NCBI RefSeq assembly: GCF_000003605.2
Contig: NW_003155260.1
Coordinates: forward strand, 263,441 to 287,761
Source of the DNA: Saccoglossus kowalevskii
Taxonomy: Eukaryota; Hemichordata; Enteropneusta; Harrimaniidae
Reading direction: 5' to 3'
Length of the DNA: 24,321 nt
Below, in pieces: positions 18,701 to 23,342 of the stretch. The position numbers were made by a program, and so were the translations under genes. Below the pieces are notes generated by a model. That model was not told the origin of the DNA. It saw only the letters and a list, made by a program, of their open reading frames with translations, and did not search any database. How positions within the stretch are numbered: position 1 is the first letter of the stretch; every line of letters begins with the position of its first letter.

Positions 18701-20964
18701 ATTTGACAAATCCCATTTTACAAAAGCTATAATAAAAAATTATAAAAAAGATAAAATTAATATATGATATTATGAACAATTTTAAATAATCCATAAATAG
18801 AAATATTTAATTTTTTAATTAATTGTACCTTATTGTGTAACGTGTAACAGCATGTGTATGTATAATATATTTGCTGGCTGTTTTAAAGTACCATAAATTC
18901 TCTAAATTTGTTCTAAAATAGACGTCATGAACTGCAAATATTTCATTTTTTAATTAATTTTACATTATTGTGTAATGTAATTTGTAATGTGTTACAGCAT
19001 ATGTGTATGAATAATATATTTGTTAGCTGTTTTAAAGTACCATAAATTCTCTAATTTTGTTGAAAAATTAGTCAAAAAAATGTTGGTATTTCCAAATGAT
19101 AACAAAAAATACTCAGTGATTCTAATGTATTACCGGTATGCATTGGTTTAAATTTTTAATAAAGCAAGCACAAATCCATTGCTTGAATCACGGTAGCATA
19201 ATCAGTCATGAAGTGTTTCACAAGGGAATAACTTACTTGATTCAAGGTGTTGCAATTGTTGATTATTACTCAGTAAAAATTATAATAACATACAAAAAAA
19301 AAATGCAATAGATGTCATGAAAAACGGCATGGCTTATTTCAAAATTAGTAATTTTCGAAAGATAAAACTGAGCACTGAAGAACAATTTAACACTTTTCAC
19401 GTATATACTCACTCACAGTATTGTCACAATAAACATTGTACTGTTGATTAGTGACAACAGTCAGTGACTACAAAATATTGAAATGTTGAAAAATGAAGCC
19501 TAAATTAGCGAATTTAGAGTATGTGGCTTTTGAGAACCCCACTGGAAATAAGTTGCTATATGCAACTTTCATGAGTTATCCTCAGTAGGCATGACCATCA
19601 CTGTATTGTAAATTGCTTTGTAATTCAAGTTATTTCTTGCCATGTGTATGTGTGTATTATCATAGTGAGAAAAAAAATGGATATACTTACATGCTAATAA
19701 TACTTCCTGCATATGATAGGACAGCATAGAAATAAAAAATATGGAGAAAGTAAAGAAAAAGTTAATTTAATTATATACGGTTAGCAATTTTTTTCTTATT
19801 AATAAATTCACTGTTTTTTTTTCTTACAATGAAATTTATTGTTTCACTTTTATATACAATAAATTTTCAACTTGAAAACATAAAATGTATTTACAGATAT
19901 ACAGTGACTGCAATTAGATATAATAGTATTTTTTACCTTTGCTTTATTCAGAAGTGATTGTTGTTTATTTATCTCAGCTGTCAAACACTTGTGTTTCAAG
20001 GCAACCTCCCCAACCTCTTCTGGAAGGCTCAGCACATTTTTTATACATTGGTCAACAATAGCGCCCTCATAGGCCAAACTAGAAACACCTGTAATAAAAT
20101 TTTCTGGTACTGTAAAATCAGTATTAGAAACCGCGGCTTCTATCTCATGAATGCCATAAAATCATCCAATCGCAAAAATTCTTAGCAGCTAAAATTAGGC
20201 AGTTTACAGTATTCTACTTAAACATAACATGCACAATAACATATTTACATAACATGCACAATAACATATTTCTTTTGCACAATGGTGTACCTACACTTTT
20301 TTGAAAATAATATCTCTGATATTACACATGAATAAAGGAAGCTCACAGACAAACAAATTTATGTAAAAAGTATATATTTATGATGAATAAATTGCATTTT
20401 TCATATTTCGTCACCCGGGCCACATAAGAAACAATGCAAGTCTGTGACATAACTAGTATAAGTGCAAATATATACTAAAAGCTAGGATGTACAGACGCAA
20501 AGATGTGTCAGCAACTTTTGGTACATGTATTTGTGAGATATTCGGCTCATAAGTTATTACCACATGTTTTTCTAATCAACACGATTAAAAGTACAAAATG
20601 AAGCACAGTAATAGTTAGCTTCCATTAGGAATGGTTTGCAATTTGAATATAGAATTTATATATGTACTTTTTCATTTAAGGCAATGGATAGGACAAAATT
20701 TCACCCAGAAAAGCTAAAAACTTTGCACATTGTGTAGAAATCACTCCTATGCTTTTATTAAGTTATTTATACATACCTGCAACAGGTACTGCAGCTTCTG
20801 GTGCTTCATCATGTTGTGCAGAAATCATACTCGGAACATGAAATTGTGAGAGTTGACAAGTAGTTGAAGTATGTGGAAATGGTTCTGATGCATGGTGTAC
20901 AGCCAAAGGAGTCACTACAGCTTTTGTTCCTGATAAGGACACTGTTCTTAGAGGTTTTGGAGGA
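641..20964 (-). CDS. Spliced gene model: partial coiled-coil protein, six exons seen
   Basis: Gene-level entry joining exons 20777-20964, 19937-20088, 19691-19706, 7996-8109, 5676-5757 and 641-768 on the minus strand. Every internal junction is GT-AG, every exon is open in one frame only, and phases chain (1, 0, 1, 1, 2, then 1 leaving the window). The 680 nt encode about 226 residues. Residues 1-63 are rich in Pro/Ser/Thr/His (nine prolines) and look disordered. From about residue 70 to the end there is no proline, and Lys, Glu, Gln and Leu dominate, as in coiled coils. No catalytic motif, signal peptide or membrane segment is visible. Start codon and stop lie outside the exons seen. I do not recognise the family; spacing of charged and aromatic residues in the last two exons faintly recalls small vertebrate coiled-coil proteins such as CCDC122, which is only a guess. 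Intron lengths are 688, 230, 11581, 2238 and 4907 nt. Confidence 0.75.
825..2040. other. Intronic stretch without recognisable features
   Basis: AT-rich DNA inside the exon e to exon f intron. Short open frames here (for instance 825-1100 on the minus strand) have no recognisable protein pattern. I see no exon with sound splice sites, RNA gene or transposon end. Short runs such as TATATATATGTATACATG near 1085-1102 are simple AT sequence. Confidence 0.5.
2041..2575 (+). repeat. Tandem ~157-bp modules, family 2, with a decayed GAC-rich end
   Basis: The phrase ATCAAAGCAA(C/T)(T/C)(G/A)GACTTG followed by GTTTTTAACAAGAAGTC recurs at about 2090, 2171, 2329 and 2486. The last two spacings are 158 and 157 bp; one earlier unit is shortened. 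Each unit also carries ATATCACTTTTTACCAAAAA, TTCATCAAAATTAGAGAATT and GTAGTACCTATATAT. The array stops at GTTGACACAAACAACGACAG (2537-2556), a decayed version of the GAC-rich tail seen at 4818-4870. No open frame runs through it. Close relatives are at 4080-4875 and 8350-8895. A short (TA)n run lies at 2157-2169. Confidence 0.8.
2800..3200 (+). repeat. Diverged family-1 modules
   Basis: Contains ACAAAGTTTGAACAAAAATT, TTCGGCCATCTTGAATCGGA, then ACGTGCAACAGGGTCCCATA, AATGGCCACCTTCAGCCATC and ATTGATCAAAGCATGTCAGA in the same order as in the hairpin-ended elements at 11954-17063. It therefore looks like an old, degraded internal region of that family. No terminal palindrome or CTAA hairpin is recognisable here. 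Confidence 0.65.
3590..3900 (+). repeat. Two diverged ~147-bp modules, family 3
   Basis: ACCAAGTTTTGTTGAAATAT at 3608 and ACCAAGTTTTATTAAAACAT at 3755 begin two related units. Each goes on to a 'TTCTTGA-ATA-CACC-AAATAGC' stretch, an 'ATGCAAATTA-CTAATTTGCATAA' stretch and TTTCCACC. Similar sequence lies at 18260-18480. The words in common with families 1 and 2 (ACCAAGTTT, then a 'GAGATATC'-like phrase) suggest shared origin. No protein or structured RNA is apparent. Confidence 0.6.
4080..4875 (+). repeat. Family-2 module array ending in a GACAGACGGACG minisatellite
   Basis: Units start near 4156, 4338 and 4482 with CCAAGTATCAAAGCATTCAG-like sequence followed by 'CTACCGGTTTTGAAGAAGAAGTC' type text and ACCAAAAATGACAAAAATAT. 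The last unit runs into AGAAGAAGTCGTGCACAGAC (4817-4836) and a GACAGA/GACGGACG minisatellite up to about 4870. The order module array then GAC minisatellite matches that of the hairpin-ended family, but here the far end lacks the CGGGGACTAA signature. Open frames over this region on both strands are products of the repeat. Confidence 0.75.
4876..5675. other. Intronic stretch; one unassigned minus-strand open frame at 5307-5489
   Basis: Less AT-rich than its surroundings around 5220-5500. The minus strand is open for 60 codons at 5307-5489, giving a hydrophobic beginning (LGLSLTILICITLNV) and no recognisable domain. It lacks supporting neighbours, so I do not call it a gene. The plus strand at 4960-5130 shows nothing recognisable. 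Confidence 0.35.
5676..5757 (-). CDS. Exon e: coiled-coil segment with a Trp
   Basis: 82-nt exon, minus strand, acceptor TTTACTTTCAG and donor GTAAGT. Of the three frames, the two wrong ones stop within 30 nt. The open one gives VYTLVSDNLAVNQKMKAIQ followed by DEWKKEL and two bases (AA) of a lysine codon. Entry in phase 1 and exit in phase 2 agree with the exons on either side. The sequence is helical in character with no proline. Confidence 0.82.
5758..6998. other. Intronic stretch with one weak repeat module near 6600-6700
   Basis: Between exon d and exon e. TAAAATTGGCTAATTATTTG (6602-6621) with following 'AAATATTAATTCAAATTAATCAG' text reappears, diverged, at 10690-10760 and 18330-18350, so it belongs to a dispersed repeat. 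Otherwise I see only AT-rich sequence. Confidence 0.5.
6999..7807 (+). mobile_element. Old hairpin-ended (Helitron-like) non-coding element, copy E
   Basis: The left end carries GTCATTGTCAATGAT (6999-7013), the same palindrome as copy B, but the usual AGTCCCCGTT next to it has decayed. The right end is CAACAGGGACTAA (about 7795-7807), a decayed CGGGGACTAA terminus. Inside are family-1 words: GTCGGCTATTTTGAATTGAA (7499-7518), CCAAGTTTGAATGAAATCGG (about 7573-7592) and GGTCAAGGCATGACC. The GGAC minisatellite and clear 3' hairpin are missing, so this copy is degraded. Its boundaries rest on the similarity to better copies. Confidence 0.55.
7097..7320 (+). repeat. Tandem repeat, ~88-bp unit, about 2.6 copies
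   Basis: ACACAATGCTTGATCAATAA at 7097, a variant at 7184 and another at 7273 start successive units of 87-89 bp. Each contains AATCAACATGCACACTG, GTGCCATCAAGTT and CTTTCACTGATTG. Copies differ by a few substitutions and indels. It lies inside the proposed copy E. Confidence 0.8.
7996..8109 (-). CDS. Exon d: coiled-coil segment
   Basis: 114-nt exon, minus strand, acceptor CATCTTTCAG and donor GTAAAC. Two of the three frames stop within the exon; the open one reads KLQKECIQEEIGKVNRKVC, then LTQGKAALKSKSCIELEN and one base of a glycine codon. It has no proline and is strongly basic and acidic. It enters in phase 1, supplied by the microexon, and leaves in phase 1, matching exon e. The donor is GTAAAC rather than a stronger GTAAGT. 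It is separated from the microexon by an 11.6-kb intron filled with transposable elements. Confidence 0.8.
8350..8895 (+). repeat. Tandem ~157-bp modules, family 2
   Basis: Units beginning ATCAAAGCAATTGGACTTG are anchored at 8507, 8663 and 8821 (spacing 156 and 158), with a partial unit from about 8354. Shared parts are ACAAGAAGTCGAAAATATCA, CACTTTTTACCAAAAAT, AATATTCACCAAAAT and GAGAGAGGTCCAC. The array ends with AGAAGAAGTCGAAAAAG and GACACGGACGACGATGG (8876-8892), a short GAC-rich tail. Copies here are closer to each other than at 2041-2575, so this array is younger or has been homogenised. Confidence 0.8.
9121..10228 (+). mobile_element. Decayed LINE open reading frame (reverse transcriptase to C-terminus)
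   Basis: Successive plus-strand frames give the parts of a non-LTR reverse transcriptase in order. They are DNYRPIAITLAF (about 9152-9187), CFLDASKAFDRVNHW (about 9346-9390), VTNGVGQGGIMS with LFNLYVGDL (about 9493-9560) and LSYAD (9622-9636), which should be the catalytic YADD. LIAPSIKGLRKLL (9640-9680), YLGHKITSDLKDDFDI (about 9785-9835), NLLQRKFVNCSTVKQLLFRT (about 9864-9925), NAMRVSYNNAFR (about 9973-10010) and a final QHWNNLIF stop (about 10202-10225) complete it. Several frameshifts and in-frame stops separate these parts, and the second Asp of YADD is lost. Part of the palm between 9400 and 9480 is shortened. The element is inactive and lies opposite to the host gene, in its largest intron. 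Confidence 0.88.
10229..10900. other. Probable LINE 3' sequence and unassigned intronic DNA
   Basis: Follows the LINE stop codon. An 89-codon plus-strand open frame at 10411-10680 has no recognisable domain and probably lies in LINE 3' untranslated or flanking sequence. From 10690 the text AAATTGGCTAATTATTCGCA repeats the dispersed module seen at 6602. I see no polyA tail that would fix the LINE 3' end. Confidence 0.4.
10900..11650 (+). repeat. Diverged family-1 modules
   Basis: Repeated phrases include TATGAAGTTTAAATGAAATT (about 10929), TACAAAGTTTGAGCAAAATT (about 11278) and GGGTCAAGGCATGTCAAAGA (about 11441-11460). ATATGGCTCTGAAATT, AATGAAATCCATCTATACAT and ATCCATCTTGAATTTAATGA follow in the same order as in the hairpin-ended elements. 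At least two units are present. No terminal signatures are visible, so this looks like an old or fragmented relative. Confidence 0.65.
11954..13270 (+). mobile_element. Helitron-like hairpin-ended non-coding element, copy A
   Basis: The left end has GTCATT-GAA-AATGAC (11954-11968), then ACAGTCCCCGTT (11969-11980). The right end has AGTCCCCG (13234-13241), TTCGGAC-TTC-GTCCGAA and CGGGGACTAA (13261-13270), which folds into a 15-bp hairpin with a two-base bulge. The last ten bases of AGTCCCCGTT at the left are the inverse of AACGGGGACT at the right. The final CTAA preceded by a hairpin resembles the Helitron 3' end (CTRR). The interior is module DNA with three 288-bp tandem units and a GGACGGAC minisatellite; no Rep/helicase coding sequence is present, so it could only be non-autonomous. 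The boundaries and the Helitron assignment are inference; the structure is directly visible. Confidence 0.7.
12400..13233 (+). repeat. 288-bp tandem repeat, three units, inside copy A
   Basis: Units start with A(C/T)ATGTATCCTAA at 12400, 12688 and 12976, an exact 288-bp spacing each time. Each unit contains GACAACTGACAAAGC, ACAAGATGGCTGCCAGTC, GGCCATTTTGAATCAAATCG, CCACTGCATGTGCATATGTC and ATGCAAAAAATGAACG, then a GGACGGACGGACACAC minisatellite. The first two units end in AGGAACTTGCGAACAGTCAG; the third runs into the element's 3' hairpin. Units are very similar, so the array is recent. The long minus-strand open frame over it results from the repeat. Confidence 0.9.
13271..14176 (+). mobile_element. 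Hairpin-ended element, copy D, interrupted by a MITE
   Basis: Begins directly after the CTAA of copy A with CAAGCCATTGACAAATG, a decayed form of the 5' palindrome. It ends with AGTTCCCGTTTACAGACTCT and GTACAAACGGAAACTA (14141-14176), a mutated 3' hairpin. Inside are family-1 phrases (TAAGTTTGAACTAAATTGGC, AAGTTTGAACCAAATCCAAC, ATGTCCAAGATACTAGG). A 401-bp unrelated segment at 13433-13833 interrupts it, and the module text resumes across the gap. The GGAC minisatellite is reduced to ATGCATGGACAGATGG. Confidence 0.55.
13433..13833. mobile_element. MITE-like element with TTAA flanks
   Basis: Bounded by TTAA on both sides (13429-13432 and 13834-13837). It has short inverted ends, AGGCCCA on the left and TGGGTCT on the right (inverse AGACCCA). 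Just inside the left end is a near-perfect palindrome, CCAATTCACTTGCCC followed by GGGCAAGTGTGAATTGG (13438-13469). The content is visibly richer in G and C than the flanks and includes a CACGTG site. TTAA target duplication is the habit of piggyBac-type transposons; no transposase is present. The short, imperfect inverted ends keep this tentative. Confidence 0.5.
14177..15237. other. Intronic stretch with one nested hairpin, otherwise unassigned
   Basis: Contains one more weak module (CTTTGTACCAAATTTAATCA, about 14311-14330) and the nested inverted repeat listed separately. It also has a short degenerate repetition of TTACGATTYGC around 14745-14775. No exon, RNA gene or transposon end is recognisable in the rest. 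Confidence 0.45.
14791..14884. repeat. Nested inverted repeat (hairpin within hairpin)
   Basis: The outer arms ATTAAAACACAAC (14791-14803) and GTTGTGTTTTAAT (14872-14884) are perfectly complementary. Inside them AATTGGAGTTTAATT (14821-14835) and AATTAAATTCCAA (14842-14854) form a second stem with one mismatch and a six-base loop. The whole is 94 bp. It could be a very small foldback element or decayed MITE; I see no clear target duplication. Confidence 0.6.
15238..15987 (+). mobile_element. Helitron-like hairpin-ended non-coding element, copy B
   Basis: The left end is the perfect palindrome GTCATTGTCAATGAC (15238-15252), then ACATCCCCGTT. The right end AGTCCCCGTTTTCGG (15951-15965) pairs with CCGAACGGGGACT, followed by AA (CTAA at 15984-15987). 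The interior holds two copies of a ~300-bp module: AATCC(A/G)(C/T)CCATGCATGACTGAGATCCGG-type text at about 15371 and 15697, ATGGCCACCAGTCGGCTATT (15603-15622), and a GGACGCACGGACGCAC minisatellite at 15904-15935. No protein is encoded. Open frames on both strands across it are repeat artefacts. Confidence 0.75.
16156..17063 (+). mobile_element. Helitron-like hairpin-ended non-coding element, copy C
   Basis: The left end is GTCATGCATGGC (16156-16167; a palindrome with one G-T wobble) followed by ACAGTCCCCGTT. The right end is AGTCCCCGTTTTCGGACTGT (17027-17046), then GTCCGAAAGAGTACTAA; the inner stem TTCGGAC/GTCCGAA is intact but the outer arm CGGGGACT has mutated to AGAGTACT. The interior repeats GTTCTGGAATGCCAGAAATG at about 16494 and 16808, GTCGGCCATTTTAATTTGGA and GGCCACCAATCTTGAATCAG. 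An ACGCACGGACACATGG minisatellite precedes the hairpin. The element is flanked by ~25-bp imperfect direct repeats (see findings). Confidence 0.7.
17064..17979. other. Intronic stretch without recognisable features
   Basis: AT-rich sequence between copy C and the next MITE. I find no exon with sound splice sites and phase, no RNA gene and no element end. Small motifs such as ATAATGAAATCAAATTCTAA are not repeated elsewhere in the window as far as I can see. Confidence 0.45.
17980..18228. mobile_element. MITE-like element with ~28-bp inverted ends and TA flanks
   Basis: The left end GCCTGACAAGGTCGCGTAAG continues to TTGTGCCCTC (17980-18009). The right end, inverted, reads CTGACAAGTAGGCGTGAGTG then GTGCCCTC. 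Most of about 28 positions match. The dinucleotide TA borders both sides (17978-17979 and 18229-18230), as with Tc1/mariner-type insertions. The 249-bp body has no open frame of note and is visibly more GC-rich than the flanks. There is no transposase, so it is non-autonomous. Confidence 0.65.
18240..18480 (+). repeat. Two family-3 modules
   Basis: TTATTCCAGACCATTTATGC with TAAGTTTCACTGAAATCTGT is followed by TTATCCCAGAGCATATATGT with CCAGGTTTTATTGAAATTTG. Each continues into 'GATAAAAAA' or 'TTCTTGAGATATCA' text, and between them lies GGCTAATTAATATGCAAATT. The arrangement matches the pair at 3590-3900. The plus-strand open frame at 18365-18655 crosses these repeats and is not a gene. Confidence 0.6.
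18801..19066 (+). repeat. Tandem duplication, ~135-bp unit
   Basis: AAATATTTAATTTTTTAATT at 18801 and AAATATTTCATTTTTTAATT at 18936 start two units. Each carries ATTGTGTAA, a 'GTTACAGCAT-TGTGTATG-ATAATATATTTG' stretch and TTTTAAAGTACCATAAATTC. The copies differ by some substitutions and a short insertion in the second. Confidence 0.8.
19691..19706 (-). CDS. Exon c: 16-nt microexon
   Basis: On the minus strand GAAGTATTATTAGCAT sits between a pyrimidine-containing acceptor ending TATCATATGCAG and a strong donor GTAAGTAT. Exon b ends in phase 0 and exon d must start with two bases completing a codon; 16 nt (five codons plus one base) is exactly what is needed. It adds EVLLA and the first base of a cysteine codon, keeping the helical pattern (NKAK-EVLLA-C-KLQKE). 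Without it, exons b and d would not join in frame. It was found by this phase argument, so it is a prediction rather than an observed transcript. Confidence 0.7.
19937..20088 (-). CDS. Exon b: start of the helical region
   Basis: 152-nt exon with acceptor TTTTATTACAG and donor GTAAAA on the minus strand. The frame gives VSSLAYEGAIVDQCIKNV, then LPEEVGEVALKHKCLTAEIN and QQSLLNKAK, ending exactly on a codon (phase 0). The segment after the single proline is amphipathic, with Lys/Glu/Gln between leucines and isoleucines, as expected of a coiled coil. The frame stays open past the donor for a few codons only, and the read-through differs from the expected helical pattern, which supports splicing here. 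It lies 688 nt downstream of exon a and 230 nt upstream of the microexon. Confidence 0.8.
20222..20271 (+). repeat. Perfect 25-bp tandem duplication
   Basis: ACATAACATGCACAATAACA plus TATTT occurs twice without interruption or difference (20222-20246 and 20247-20271). It lies in the intron between exons a and b. Confidence 0.95.
20777..20964 (-). CDS. Exon a: proline/serine-rich N-terminal part
   Basis: 188-nt exon read on the minus strand. The donor is GTATGT (20771-20776), and the chosen acceptor ends GGGTACAG just upstream of 20964. Translation begins in phase 2 with PPKPLRTVSLSG and ends EAPEAAVPVA plus one base, which pairs with the GT opening the next exon to make glycine. About one residue in seven is proline and there are many Ser/Thr, so this part is probably a disordered linker or tail. 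An in-frame alternative acceptor (GATTCAG near 21000) would lengthen the exon by about 30 nt, so the 5' edge is uncertain. It is the most upstream exon found; no convincing start codon exon is visible between 20965 and the window end. Confidence 0.65.
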
Positions 20965-21400
20965 CTGTACCCGGTAATGCAAACACAAATCAGCTGAATC
21001 ACACACAATGCTTAAATGATTAATTAATATAAATAATATATTCAAGCAACACAAACACATGGTTCTGGTATCCCCACCTATGCTTATTTTCTACCACTGG
21101 GCCTACACTTTTGGGATGATAATTGCCAAAAAAGCGATGAAATTAAGTCACTAAAACAAAATCAAACTACTGTGTGTTGAGGGTATTGAAGGCATTATGA
21201 AGTACAAAAAGAGAATATTTATATCAATCAACTATAAATTCAAGATTAGCCTTTAAAAACACCTATTGGCTAATAAAGCTCATCTGATCTTTGAGATGAA
21301 CAATGTGAAAGCAATCTGACCTACAGTATTGAAGTTTATAATAAAAAAAACTTATTGTACAGTTGGTTTGCATTGTGTGGTTTATTTTTGAAGAAGTATG
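20965..21400. other. Sequence upstream of exon a; nothing firmly assigned
   Basis: This is where the upstream intron or 5' end of the host gene should lie. On the minus strand a short frame at about 21066-21095 (PVVENKH) has a phase that would suit exon a and is followed by GTGGGG, but its acceptor lacks a pyrimidine tract, so I do not call it. No promoter element can be supported. Confidence 0.35.
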
Positions 21401-22355
21401 TACCAATAGATACACATACCAAGTTCAATTTAAATCTGTGGGAATTGAGATATCATTATATTTTAAAATTGTTTAATTTATGAAAATTAGATAAATAACA
21501 TGGTTTCATCTGTAAAGTAAACAGGTCTTTGGATGGCCACCAGTCCACCATGACATGCATCAGTAACCTGCATGCTCAACCATCATATAAAATCTGAGAA
21601 ACATTTATCAATCAATCAATTCAATCAGTATGGTCAAAAAAAAGTTTGGTAAAGCACTGTTATTATGATTAATCGTCATTTTGTATTCAGCCATTTGATC
21701 AAAAAGGGAACAATATGATCAAAACAAAAAGCTATTTTTAATTGAAAAAAGGAACATACAGCATGTTCGACCAGCAAATTTGAAACAAATTGGACAATGC
21801 GTGTCTGAAACAAATTTGAAGCAATACTGACTGAGGAAATTTAACAATCCATAAGCATTCTTTTAAAACACTTATTTTATAAGTAAAAAGTTATTGTATT
21901 GTTGAAAACAAACTAGCCAGTACAATCTGTTTGAATCATAAGAGTGGTATACTTGGCAAAACATTGGTGAGCAGAATATAATATTTATAAATCGTGAAAC
22001 ATACATCGAGGGATGTCAAATTTTGCAACATATATATCTTATATTATTCAATATTCAATATATTATTCCATGATATATTTTACATAGAAATTTTAGACTG
22101 TTTTTAGTTTTAATCCAATTGGAGAGCTACTTGAATATAAACAACAAACATGCAAAATTTAGTTTATTATGCAATTAATCATTTAATATACAACAATTAA
22201 AACAAAAATGCTGTCAGTCACCTATATTGTATCAAATTGCTTTTAAAACATATATTCAATATTATACGTCCTGTCTCTGTACCAACATTGAGCAAAATAG
22301 ACAAGTTTGAGAAATGGTGTCAAATTTACACACACACGGATACAACAGGGACTGA
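21400..22355 (+). repeat. Diverged family-1 modules ending in a decayed element terminus
   Basis: Phrases ACCAAGTTCAATTTAAATCT, GGATGGCCACCAGTCCACCA, TCAGCCATTTGATC, TTTGAAACAAATTGGACAAT and TACCAACATTGAGCAAAATA appear in family-1 order. The block ends at CACACACGGATACAACAGGGACTGA (about 22331-22355), which corresponds to the minisatellite and CGGGGACTRA terminus of better copies. The 5' palindrome is not found, so only the 3' limit is marked. Confidence 0.55.
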
Positions 22356-22415
22356 AATATTATTGTTGGAACAGACTATACTCATAATGCAATTATTAGT
22401 GTCATAATTTTACAG

Positions 22416-22495
22416 AGAATGGACAAATATTGAGTACTATATCGTGATTGATGGAAAAACTGAAAGCTACTTCTGTGGAGGGCATTTACTAGCAA
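22416..22495 (+). CDS. Weak candidate exon, unassigned
   Basis: Between an acceptor-like CATAATTTTACAG and a donor-like GTAAAA there are 80 nt open in only one frame. The frame gives EWTNIEYYIVIDGKTES and YFCGGHLLA. The CGG-x-L-(L/I) pattern preceded by aromatic residues recalls the start of trypsin-like serine protease domains (CGGSLI). No neighbouring exon with the following TAAHC-type motif is visible, and the plus strand is opposite to the coiled-coil gene. It may be a pseudogene scrap or chance. Confidence 0.2.
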
Positions 22496-22810
22496 GTAAA
22501 ATATAAAAGGGGTCATTGATATCTTACGATAATTTGTGATTGACATTTCCTATGATTAGACATGTCAGTGGGGACTCTTGAAATGTTTGTAAATGAAAAA
22601 CTTATAATTTTCAAGGGCAGATTTTTAAATGAAATAAATGTTTCTTGAGTGAAATGTTGAAGTCAACACCACCCAGGGAGTTCTAAAGCTGATTTTATTC
22701 AGGTGTGAAATTTTGGGTGCACCAATATTTTCTATAGTGGCATTTTACAGAAAAGACAAATATAGTCAATGTAAAATTTCCAAGGTTCTACGTGTCATAT
22801 ACAAACAATG

Positions 22811-22949
22811 CAACAAAATAGAATGGTGAGCACATATTAAGCTTGCATACATGTATGGAAAGCAGAGTTCATTTCAACAAAATAGAATGGTGAGCACATA
22901 TTAAGCTTGCATACATGTATGGAAAGCAGAGTTCATTTCAACAAAATAG
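22811..22949 (+). repeat. Perfect 64-bp tandem duplication
   Basis: Units starting CAACAAAATAGAATGGTGAG occur at 22811 and 22875, identical over 64 bp. The first 11 bases of a third unit start at 22939 before the sequence changes to CAGTAACT. Identity points to a recent event. Confidence 0.95.
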
Positions 22950-23342
22950 CAGTAACTATTTTAGTTAGCTAAGAGGTCAGCCTCGTTAAATTTCATTGAC
23001 TTGTTTGATCAATTATAGCAAGCGCAGCAAGAGTTGTCAAAGGCCAGTTGCTAAACAAGCGATAACATGTATTAGCATAAGAGAAAGTACGGAAGAAATG
23101 AGTGCATCCTAAGAGTTTGAAAATAGTGCATTGTTGGGTGGCTTTATTTTGTTTGTAGTTTCGCAAATTATGCATTTTATAATAGCGAGACAGCTCATTC
23201 TTGATAACATAATCTTCTGAAATATTTTTCAATGGTATGGCAATCATATTCTGGCAATAAACTGAACATAGTTTTAGCAGTCATGACACATGAGTCGTGC
23301 CTGGCACCATCTTAAAATCTGCTCAATTCATGTGTAAAACAA
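22950..23342. other. Unassigned stretch with an 84-codon minus-strand open frame
   Basis: The minus strand is open at 22993-23247, starting MIAIPLKNISEDYVIKNELS and ending ALAIIDQTSQ before a stop. No domain is recognisable, composition is ordinary, and there is no repeat explanation. It could be an old pseudogene or chance; I do not call it coding. Confidence 0.3.

Noticed and set aside
21066-21095. Possible extra upstream exon (PVVENKH) of the coiled-coil gene
   Set aside because: The phase would fit exon a, but the acceptor lacks a pyrimidine tract and the segment is only about 25 nt; too weak to include.
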